Assembly: GCA_034111025.1 (NCBI GenBank)
Contig: JAWUYB010000041.1
Coordinates: 1 to 9,379, forward strand
Source: CAJXJP01 sp034111025
Lineage (GTDB): Bacteria > Patescibacteriota > Gracilibacteria > BD1-5 > UBA6164
Direction: 5' to 3'
DNA length: 9,379 bases
Shown here: one piece after another, positions 1 through 6,866 of the stretch
Position numbering within the stretch: the stretch's first letter is position 1
Layout: the number at the start of each line of letters is the position of its first letter
Position numbers and translations under genes: made by a program
Notes under the pieces: model-generated
Database searches by the model: none
What the model was told of the DNA's origin: nothing
The model's input: the letters and a program-made list of their open reading frames with translations, nothing else

Positions 1-426
1 ACCATTTGGTAAAACCATTATAGAACCAATCATGACTTTTTCACTTTCAAATTCTATTTCATAAGAATGTATAGCTGGATTTCTCTTTTTTTTAGAAGGA
101 GTAATTTTATGATTAAGTTGTCATTCAAATATTACATCAGCAATTTTTATAGAAATTGTAATATTATGTTCATTGTCTATATCAATTTCTTCTATTATTA
201 TATCCTGATTATCTATATCTTTATTAATCATAGTAATCTTATCTATATCTCATTCTGTAGATTTATTTTGAAAAACTGACATTACTCAGTTATCTAATAC
301 AGCATTTATATTTTTAGCTGAAATTGATTTTGATAATGTTTTATCTTTATAAGTAGGTAAATATGTATATTCAATTACTTTATTAGTTAAGTTTTCATTT
401 GATGAATTAGCTGTATTTTTTGTCAT
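1..426 (-). CDS. Hypothetical protein, 3' end beyond the window edge
   Basis: With TGA read as glycine, a frame opens at the ATG at 426 and stays open for 142 codons to the left edge, so the C-terminus is missing. It uses three in-frame TGA codons. I recognise no family. The first 15 or so residues are polar and rich in Asn, Ser and Thr, with no signal peptide or membrane segment, which suggests a cytoplasmic protein. The middle is acidic, with a run rich in Asp, Ile and Glu around residues 75-96, followed by alternating hydrophobic and polar residues typical of beta strands and a basic Lys/Arg patch near residue 120. The start is supported by a strong promoter at 456-483, about 29 bases upstream of the ATG. 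No Shine-Dalgarno sequence is visible. The gene is divergent from the SLT gene at 562. Function unknown. Confidence 0.7.
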
Positions 427-455
427 ATATTTGATAACATTGTTAAAGTTAATGG

Positions 456-483
456 ATTATATTAAAGTATAGATATATGTCAA
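456..483 (-). promoter_or_regulatory. Promoter of the left-edge gene
   Basis: On the minus strand a perfect TTGACA (478-483) is separated by 16 bases from a perfect TATAAT (456-461). The -10 box ends 29 bases before the ATG at 426, predicting a leader of about 22 bases. This is the best sigma-70-type promoter in the window. It is back to back with the rightward promoter at 505-533. Confidence 0.7.
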
Positions 484-504
484 AATTATTATTTAATATA
501 CTTT

Positions 505-533
505 TTGATAAATTAATAATAATATGTTATTAT
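505..533 (+). promoter_or_regulatory. Promoter of the SLT-domain gene
   Basis: TTGATA (505-510), 17 bases, then TATTAT (528-533). The -10 box ends 28 bases before the ATG at 562. The -35 boxes of this promoter and the leftward one at 456-483 are only about 21 bases apart, so the two divergent genes could share control from this stretch. AT-rich background lowers confidence in the individual boxes. Confidence 0.5.
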
Positions 534-561
534 TTAATTAATAATTATAAAAAAAGGGATT

Positions 562-1587
562 ATGTCAGAAATATGTGAAACAAATATGGTATCAGATTCT
601 ATAAAAGGATTAACAGATTTAATTTGATACGATAATTGAAAAAAATTAGAATATATTAGTAATTGAATACAAGTAGGCTTTACATTTTATAAAGATGGTG
701 AAATAAAAATAGAATGAAACTGAAGTATTCAAAGATTGAAAGTTAATCTAACAAAATCAGATAAAAATAAAAATCCAAAAGACAATTTTAATAATACAAT
801 ATCAACTGCATTAAATATTATTACAAATAATGATTCAAATAGAAAAAGGATATGAAGTGAAATAAATGAAATATATGATATATTAACTGGAAAAAAAGAA
901 AAAGAAGAAAAAATAATAGAATGTAGTATAAATGAAAATTCAGATTTATTAGATGATATATTTGATGGATGAAAAATAATTAGAGATTTTATAGTCGGTA
1001 TACTACAAGATATAATTTTTGAAATATTCTGAGATAATAAAGATATAATGAATATATCTTGAAACGACTTATTAATGAATAAAGAATTTAGAAAGAAAAT
1101 TTATTCAATAACTCAAGAATTATGATGTAAACCTTTAGATTTATTAGTTGTAATGCATGCTGAATCAAAAATAAATCCGAGAGCAGTAAACAGAACTTCT
1201 AATGCAACAGCACTTATTCAATTTATGCCAAAGACAGCAAAATGATTATGAACATCAGTTCAAGAATTACTACAGATGTCACCAATTGATCAATTACAAT
1301 ATGTGAAAATATTCTTAGATCAGAATGATAGATGAAAAACACTTGATAATACTGAGAAATTATACGCTTCTGTTTTTTATCCAACTTACTTAAATCATAT
1401 AGATAAAAATAAAAAATTTATTTTTTGATCAGAAAATAGTATGAATAGAGCTAGAATTGTAGCGAAACAAAATCCAGCTATTAGTAAACATAGTAGAAGA
1501 ACTGATAAACTCATAGATTGATATGCATTTAGTAGATATGTGAAAGAAAAAAAACAAGATTTTAGAAATGCTTATAATATAGCGTAA
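562..1587 (+). CDS. SLT-domain (lytic transglycosylase-like) protein without signal peptide
   Basis: The product is 341 residues with TGA read as glycine, ending in TAA. The C-terminal half (about 180-280) matches the soluble lytic transglycosylase (SLT, goose-lysozyme-like) domain. MHAESKINPRAVN carries the expected catalytic Glu (E201), and NATALIQFMPKTAKGLG carries the Q-F-M-P-x-T-A motif. This is followed by PIDQLQYV and YASVFYP, typical of phage-type SLT domains. The family cleaves the beta-1,4 MurNAc-GlcNAc bond of peptidoglycan to give 1,6-anhydro ends. The first 180 residues are not recognised: they are polar, with no signal peptide, plus a hydrophobic/acidic stretch at about 128-158. 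The residue before Leu in the QFMP motif is Ala where Gly is usual. The start has a weak AAGGGA-like ribosome site, the only such site in the window. Two further rightward genes follow. A phage lysin, or a delivered or virion-associated hydrolase, is possible. Confidence 0.85.
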
Positions 1588-1588
1588 A

Positions 1589-1612
1589 AACTATAGAAAT
1601 ATTTCTATAGTT
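1589..1612 (+). terminator. Perfect AT-rich palindrome after the SLT gene
   Basis: A 24-base perfect dyad (AACTATAGAAAT and its reverse complement) begins one base after the TAA of the SLT gene. It could fold as a hairpin terminator in both directions, but the following T-tract is poor (TTATTTGTT), so termination may be leaky. The next promoter candidate begins immediately after it. Confidence 0.4.
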
Positions 1613-1614
1613 AT

Positions 1615-1643
1615 TTGTTATATAATACTTAATATGTTAATAT
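1615..1643 (+). promoter_or_regulatory. Candidate promoter of the 513-residue protein
   Basis: TTGTTA (1615-1620), 17 bases, then TAATAT (1638-1643). The -10 box ends 29 bases before the ATG at 1673, the same geometry as the promoters at 456-483, 505-533 and 6759-6787. Two TATAAT hexamers also lie closer to the ATG (1652-1657 and 1659-1664), so the exact start site is uncertain. Confidence 0.4.
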
Positions 1644-1672
1644 TATATAAATATAATATATAATAAATTTAT

Positions 1673-3214
1673 ATGTATTCTAATGAACTAGAAATCTGAG
1701 ATATATATAATTCTAATCAACAATCAGAATTATTACTAGAAGATAGAGCTCCTAAAGTTGAGGAGCTTATTTTTGATGTAAGTAAACATCTAGAAGATAT
1801 TTTAGGTTTTACAGCATCAAGATTAAAAACTGAAAATGGAAAAGCATATACATTAACTGATATCAGAAATTTTAGATTACATAACATAAACGATGTAAAG
1901 TTATTATTTACTGAATGTTATTGAATTGATATAGAAACATCAGAAGGTATAGCTAAAGTAAATGAAACTTTTGAAAAGGCAAAAAATATATTCACAAATA
2001 GATATCATAAAATATTACCTCCTGGCATAAAAAATAAACAAATAAAAAATATAATAGATATTCAAAGAATCTTTCAAAATACTTGAAAATGAAAAAAATG
2101 AATAACATATTGTGCACTCGCAAAATTATTCAGAACACATATAACATTAACAAATGATACGAGACTGCAATATAAAAAACATATTCATAATGAAATAGTT
2201 TGAGATATATCAAATATGATATGAAATGCAGTTGAAGTAACATCAAATGAAATAGAATGATTTATTAAATCATGAGATGAAAATATACCCATTAGATTAA
2301 CACATAGATACAAAGATAATGACTCAGTAGTATGAAAAGCAATATGAAATATAGCTTATGATACAGTAGATGACTATAGAGACATACATGGTTATACTTT
2401 TGAAGTAGAATCAAAAGAAGAAGAGGATTATATAACAGTTATGCATCAGGCATATTGAGCACTCAGTAAAAAAACTATTCACGAGGAAGAATGAGATATT
2501 ATTATTAAAATTGAAAATAAATGACTCATTACAATGGTGACTTGAAATAAATGAGAATTATATTCTCCAGTATTAAATAAAATGTTTCAAGAAAATAAAA
2601 TTTCTCAAGAATTTTATATAATTTGTAATAGATGATTTGTTAAATCTCATAAAGCGAGTGACAATAAAAAAACTAGTAAATTAAGTTGAGATAATTATAA
2701 AGATACAAAATTTAAAATTATGTATGAAACAGAAGACCCTACAAATAAGTGAGAAAAACTTCTATCAGGTACAGAAATAAAAATAGTAGAAAAATGAAAT
2801 GACAATGAAAAAGGCCTTGCTTTTCATCCAATTTATTGATATGCAAAATTATTTAGAGAATTATCACGTTTAGTTTGATATATACGACATACAGATATAA
2901 TACATTTTGTAAATGATTTCTTTAAGGAATTAGATAATAATCTAAAAATAAAGTGAGTGAAAAAATGAGAATTTATGCCTGATTTATTTCATGATTTACA
3001 AGTAAAATGATTTATAACTAATGACATAAAATATAGTCCTAATAATTTAAATATTGAAAAAAATATAAGAATCTGACTGTATAAATACTATGAAAGTTGA
3101 TTATTAAAAGTAAAAGTAAGTAAATGATCAAAATCTCATTTTTATATACATCCAAGTTATAAAGACTTAGTTCCTGAAATTCAACCAGAATTAGAAAATG
3201 TAGAAGAAAAATAA
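1673..3214 (+). CDS. Unknown protein with RelA/SpoT-like nucleotidyltransferase motifs
   Basis: The product is 513 residues with TGA read as glycine. There is no signal peptide or membrane helix. I do not recognise the whole protein, but the middle resembles a RelA/SpoT (ppGpp synthetase) domain. IPIRLTHRYKDNDSVVGKA (206-223) has R212-x-K214, S218 and K222 in the same spacing as the R-x-K-xxx-S-xxx-K substrate-binding motif of that family. DYRDIHGYTFEV (234-245) sits where the family has D-[LI]-x-[AG]-x-R. GTEIKI (366-371) resembles the E-[VI]-Q-I strand, and GLAFHPIYGYAK (381-392) resembles the following histidine helix. The final Arg of the D-x-x-G-x-R motif is Thr here, the Q of EIQ is Lys, and the D-to-E distance (about 131 residues) is longer than usual. 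The enzyme may therefore be diverged or inactive. The C-terminal 60 or so residues look like a small basic beta-rich or winged-helix segment. No ribosome site is seen. The gene is followed after 18 bases by the 125-residue gene. Confidence 0.8.
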
Positions 3215-3232
3215 TAATCAAAATTACAACTT

Positions 3233-3610
3233 ATGGATATACCAAAATTAGAAGATTCAGAATTAGAAATAAAATTTACTGATATAAAAATACAAGAAAA
3301 TACTGAATTAGTAGAACTATTCAATAAAACTCATATAAATATTGAATGATTTATGCAAGAATTTAGAAAATGTTTAATAAATCAAAATTTTCACTGACTA
3401 TTACAACATGCATATAATAATTTTGAACCCAGAAATCAATCTGACACATTTGGTGGCTTTGATGTATTATCAAGATTATTAAAAATGATTGATGTAAATA
3501 TTTCTTGAGAAAATTTATTATCACAAGCAAAATCTTTAAAATTAAAAAAAGAGATGGATATGAGAGTACAAAAGTTAAATAAAGTTTTAGATTGAATTAA
3601 TAATGTATAA
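3233..3610 (+). CDS. Small helical hypothetical protein
   Basis: The product is 125 residues with four in-frame TGA glycines, ending in TAA. It lies 18 bases after the preceding gene without a visible promoter, so the two are probably co-transcribed. The first 25 residues are acidic. The rest is predicted by eye to be mostly alpha-helical, with a central motif of interest (QHAYNNFEPRNQ at about 58-69, then DTFGGFDVLSRLL). The C-terminus is charged and amphipathic (KLKKEMDMRVQKLNKVLDGI), compatible with a coiled coil. There is no signal peptide. I recognise no family. By position it may act with the RelA/SpoT-like protein, but this is inference only. The ATG was chosen because it is the first in frame after the upstream TAA. 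No Shine-Dalgarno sequence precedes it. Confidence 0.7.
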
Positions 3611-3644
3611 AAAAAAACAATAATCGTCAGTTTATTGTTTTTTT
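3611..3644. terminator. Bidirectional terminator between convergent genes
   Basis: A 13-bp perfect stem (A7-CAATAA at 3611-3623 with TTATTG-T7 at 3632-3644) encloses the 8-base loop 3624-3631. Read in either direction it gives a stem followed by a run of at least seven T. It starts right after the TAA of the rightward gene and its last base is part of the TAA of miaB, so it fills the whole intergenic gap. Confidence 0.85.
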
Positions 3645-5101
3645 TATTTAACTAGTTCTCATTTTAATACATACCTATCTAATTCAGTGATTTTTACATT
3701 TACTAAATCTCAAGGTTTATGTGAAATTAATTCATCTTTTATATATACTTCTTTAAAATTTCTTGTTCTTCAAAAAGAAAATGAATCTTTATTTCATGTA
3801 ATCATGATTATTTCTTCTTTTCATAACATAAGTTTATTTCTTTTTAAAACACTTTCTAAAAGTACATCGTTAAGAATATGCCATCTTTCTGCTTTAACTT
3901 CATCAGGAACATCATCCGGTAGTATTTTTGATGCAATAGTACCTGGTCTTACAGAATAACGTGCAGTGAAAGAAAAATCAAAATTACATTCTTTGAATGC
4001 TTTTATTGTATTTTGGAACATTTCTTCTGTTTCTCAAGAATACCCTACAATTATATCAGTAGAAATAGAAAATGAAGAATCTTTAGATCTTAAATAATTA
4101 ACCATATCTTTAAAAATTTGATAATTATGTCTTCTATTCATTCTCTTTAACATTTTATCATCTCCAGATTGTAATGCAAAATGAAGGTAATTACAGAGTG
4201 AATCTAACTCAAAATGTGCATCAAGTATATCTTGAGTCATATCATGAGGATTACTTGATGTAAAACGAATTCTTTCTATTCATTCTATTATATCTATATC
4301 TTCTAATAGTTTTCTAAATGGTGACTTCCCTACTCATTCATTCCATGCAGATTTTTCTTCATTCCATAGTTTCTTATTCGATTGTTTTCAATAAGAGTTA
4401 ACATTTTGTCCTACAAGTGATATTTCAGTTGTTCCATTTTGAGCTAATTCTTTTATTTCAGAAATTATTTCGACATGGTCTCTTGAAATTTCTTTTCATC
4501 TTGTATATGGTACAATACAAAATGTACAATAATTATCACAACCTGTCTGAATTATAACTGAAGCTGATTTTGTACTCTCTCTGAGTTGTTTAGATTTTAA
4601 ATAATCATCAAATTTATCATCTGATCAAATTCTCTTCCCAGTAATATGTGTTAATATAAAAGCTAAATATTTAACTTCCTCGATTCTAAAAGTAAAATCT
4701 AAAGGAGGTAAACGTGGAAATAACTTATCATCATTATTAAAAATTCATTCTTGTGATTCTATATATTCTATTACTTTTGCTTTGTTTCTTTTGTTTTCTT
4801 CTCATAAGTATTTTGCATTTACTCCAGTCTTCCTAACCATACAACCAGTTATACCAGTATAGATCATACGAGTATTTCAGGTTTCTTTTCTTTTTTCATT
4901 TTCTTTTCTTATTTCTTCACTCATTCAAAAAACTCTATCTTCTCACTTTTGCCTCACAGAACAAGTATTATAAATAACTAGATCCGAATCAATCCAATCA
5001 TTTGTTTTCATTAAACCAGATTGTAGTAAAATCATATTTACTTTTTCACTATCAGCTTTATTCATTTCACAACCAAAAGTCTTTATATAGTATTTTTTCA
5101 T
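3644..5101 (-). CDS. miaB: tRNA-2-methylthio-N6-isopentenyladenosine synthase MiaB
   Basis: The product is 485 residues with TGA read as glycine. MiaB adds a methylthio group at C2 of i6A37 in tRNAs that read UNN codons, using S-adenosylmethionine and two iron-sulfur clusters. The N-terminal domain has IKTFGCEMN (C11), NTCSVR (C47) and GITGCMVRK (C87), which bind the auxiliary cluster. The Radical-SAM motif is CDNYCTFC (C188, C192, C195) followed by IVPYTRGKEISR. Further MiaB hallmarks are VGQNVNSYG, the QSGDDKMLKRMNRRH helix and DIIVGYSGETEEM. A TRAM-like RNA-binding tail closes the protein. The VGQNVNSYG and CSVR signatures favour MiaB over RimO or MtaB. The linker from C87 to C188 is about 27 residues longer than I recall for E. 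coli MiaB, and a short insert follows VGQNVNSYG. The start is the ATG before KKYYIKTFGC, and no ribosome site is seen. The gene is separated from dcd by a terminator, so it probably has its own promoter within 5102-5161, which I could not place. Confidence 0.93.
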
Positions 5102-5161
5102 ATTATTATTCTTGAATTATTTTTTATGTAGTTATTTTATTGAAAAATAAGATTTGTAAAC

Positions 5162-5188
5162 AAAAAAACTGAAGGAAACTTCAGTTTT
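5162..5188 (-). terminator. Terminator of dcd
   Basis: A 10-bp perfect stem (5165-5174 with 5179-5188) and a 4-base loop (5175-5178) are followed on the minus strand by a run of seven T (5162-5168, partly in the stem). The stem includes the first two bases of the dcd TAA stop codon (minus strand). This is an intrinsic terminator directly at the gene end. Confidence 0.8.
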
Positions 5189-5762
5189 AGTGTAAATCAT
5201 TTTCTATTCTAGATTCTTCAGGTGTAACTTGATGCATATATTTACTTCAAATTCTTTTATCATAAGTTGTTTCAACTTCTCAAAGAATTGTATGAAATGC
5301 ATATTGACCAATTCTCATACCTGCATAAAGTACAACTGCTACTTCATTAATATTTGTTATTTCAAGGGTAATAGTTCATTCAAAACCTGGATCTACAAAT
5401 CATGCAGTAGAATGTATAATAATACCTAGTCTACCTATAGAACTTCTTCCTTCACATCTAGCAACCAAATCATAAGGTACTTTAATTTTCTCTAAAGTAA
5501 CACCTAATACAAAATCACCTGGATGTATAACAAATTGTTCACCATTTTCAATGGTTAGAGTTTCAGTATGATCTGGTAATACTCAAATTTTTGAATCTAT
5601 AACAGTTTGTCTTGATTTTCTATAAATTTTAAAAGTATTTCATAATCTAAAATCTAGACTAGCAGGTCATATTTGTTTCATTATGTCAAAATCTCCAAAT
5701 GTGATCATTTTTATTTCACCTGATTCAATTCTTCTTTTTATTTCACTATCTGATAATATCAT
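5187..5762 (-). CDS. dcd: dCTP deaminase
   Basis: The product is 191 residues with TGA read as glycine, close to the usual 175-195 for the family. Dcd hydrolyses dCTP to dUTP and ammonia, feeding dUMP and thymidylate synthesis. It is a trimeric cytosolic enzyme of the dUTPase fold. The sequence shows MILSDSEIKRRIESGEI at the start, GPASLDFRLG (32-41), RSSIGRLG (106-113), the active-site stretch STAGFVDPGFEGTITLE with the expected catalytic Glu E134, and GMRIGQYAF (148-156). The A-G-x-x-D form of the central motif is shared with archaeal-type bifunctional dCTP deaminase/dUTPases, so direct dUMP formation is possible but cannot be decided here. The gene lies 18 bases after the coiled-coil gene and is probably co-transcribed with it. 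A TATAAT lies only 5 bases before the ATG. No ribosome site is visible. Confidence 0.93.
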
Positions 5763-5780
5763 AATTTATTATATTAATTT

Positions 5781-6239
5781 TTAATTATTAAATTCACTGA
5801 CGCTTCTTACATTTTCAATTACAGCTTGAGTATCTTCAATAATTTGTTTCGCTTCATCTATTTTTTTTCAAGTTTCATCTATAAATTCTTTAGCATCTTC
5901 ATAAGATTCTTTTATATCTTCAATTTTTTGCTCTGCTCATGATAAAGTTTCTCTTAGTGAATCAACCTTGTTTTTTGTAGTTTGAACTCAATCTATAATA
6001 TTACTTTTTAACTCTAGTGCTCAACTGAGTGTTGAATTATATTGTTTTTCTAGTTCTTCTTTTGATGTTATATCAGTAACTACCGTATCATATATTCATT
6101 TAATACTTGTTATATTTTTAGATAAATTTGGGAAACCTAATGCATTAGCAATACTATTTGCAATATTAGGAGTATTAAAAACAGCTAGTATAAAAAGTAT
6201 AAATAACAAAATTCAAGACCAAAATATTTTTTTTAACAT
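5781..6239 (-). CDS. Membrane-anchored coiled-coil protein, unknown
   Basis: The product is 152 residues with five in-frame TGA glycines. The N-terminus is a classic signal anchor: MLKK, then a hydrophobic helix FWSGILLFILFILAVF (about 6-21), with no lipobox and no clear signal-peptidase site. Most of the rest, from about residue 55 to 147, is a long charged helix (EELEKQYNS, DSLRETLSGAEQKIEDIKES, DEAKQIIEDTQAVIENV) likely to form a coiled coil outside the membrane. The topology is probably N-in, C-out. I recognise no family; envelope scaffolding is a guess from the architecture. It starts 53 bases after the zinc-ribbon gene, separated by a hairpin, and ends 18 bases before dcd. Confidence 0.75.
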
Positions 6240-6251
6240 ATTTGTAACTAA

Positions 6252-6288
6252 AAAATAAAACTATATTAGTAAAATATAGTTTTATTTT
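6252..6288 (-). terminator. Hairpin after the zinc-ribbon gene
   Basis: A 16-bp perfect stem (6252-6267 with 6273-6288) and a 5-base loop lie 4 bases past the TAA of the zinc-ribbon gene. On the minus strand the 3' arm ends in a T-rich run (ATTTTTAG). It is probably a terminator. Because it sits only 12 bases upstream of the next ATG (6239), the coiled-coil gene is either expressed by read-through or from a promoter embedded in this hairpin. Confidence 0.65.
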
Positions 6289-6292
6289 GATA

Positions 6293-6730
6293 TTAATCAA
6301 GTTTATTTGTTTCATCTCATAGTAAATCCTCTACATTTAATTCTTCTTGTTTTAATTCAGAATTTAACTCTACTATTTCTTTATCTTTAATGGATTTAGC
6401 TACCTTTTTTTCTGCTTCAATTTTTAATGATTCTTCTGAATTACCATTAATAAATTCAGCTTTAATATTACCATTAATTTGACCTAATGTTTCTTTGATT
6501 TGTTGTAATTTTTCAGCCGTTAAATTTGAGTTTGTTAAATCTAATGACATCACTTCAGATTTTATCATAGAATGTTTACCACATTGAGGACATTCTATAT
6601 CTATATTAATAGTTGTACCTGCCGCTCATATAACATCTACATTATTATCATTTACTTCATTTCCACATTCAGGACATTTATAAGTCTTTACTAGTGAATC
6701 TATCATTCATTTTAATGCTTTAAAATTCAT
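6293..6730 (-). CDS. Zinc-ribbon protein, unknown
   Basis: The product is 145 residues with TGA read as glycine. The N-terminal third carries a clear zinc ribbon: YKCPECGNEV (C19, C22) and ECPQCGKHS (C47, C50), two CPxCG knuckles about 25 residues apart, as in nucleic-acid-binding or protein-binding rubredoxin-like ribbons. The region between the knuckles is beta-rich and includes AAGTTINIDIE. From residue 66 on the protein is helical and charged, with AEKLQQIKETLGQI and a C-terminal acidic tail ending EELNVEDLLGDETNKLD. There is no signal peptide or membrane segment. The family is not recognised. A good promoter lies 28 bases upstream (6759-6787), so the gene heads its own transcript, possibly extending into the membrane coiled-coil gene and dcd. 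Confidence 0.8.
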
Positions 6731-6758
6731 ATTAATTTATTATTAATTATCTATAATA

Positions 6759-6787
6759 AGTATAACATAGTAATTTTTTACTCACAA
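6759..6787 (-). promoter_or_regulatory. Promoter of the zinc-ribbon gene
   Basis: On the minus strand TTGTGA (6782-6787) is followed after 17 bases by TATACT (6759-6764). The -10 box ends 28 bases before the ATG at 6730. It lies between the gltX stop (6867) and the zinc-ribbon gene, as expected for a new transcription unit. Confidence 0.55.
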
Positions 6788-6812
6788 ATATAATTAAATA
6801 TTTATGTTGACG

Positions 6813-6839
6813 ATATTTTTATATGTCTAATAAAAATAT
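6813..6839 (-). terminator. AT-only dyad downstream of gltX
   Basis: ATATTTTTAT (6813-6822) and its reverse complement (6830-6839) form a 10-bp stem with a 7-base loop, 27 bases past the gltX stop. It has no G or C in the stem and no real T-tract after it on the minus strand, so it is at best a weak terminator. The rest of the gap 6731-6866 holds only the zinc-ribbon promoter. Confidence 0.3.
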
Positions 6840-6866
6840 AATAATAATACCTTAATGAAACATTAA

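Noticed and set aside
67..279. Rightward 70-codon frame of mostly Ile, Tyr and Phe
   Set aside because: It lies antisense to the left-edge gene; its composition is what AT-rich DNA gives by chance, and it has no recognisable motif.
3039..3221. Leftward 60-codon hydrophobic frame
   Set aside because: It is antisense to the C-terminus of the 513-residue gene; the apparent membrane-like composition comes from AT richness.
3644..5101. MiaB gene as a broken pseudogene with many stops
   Set aside because: All apparent stops are TGA at glycine positions; with code 25 the frame is continuous over 485 codons with all cluster cysteines present.
5229..5429. Rightward 66-codon Cys/Asn-rich frame
   Set aside because: It is antisense to dcd, which is a clear family match; no independent support.
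6807..6842. Rightward promoter TTGACG with downstream TATAAT
   Set aside because: The spacing to TATAAT is 24 bases, too long, the 18-base alternative box (TAAAAA) is poor, and no rightward gene follows.
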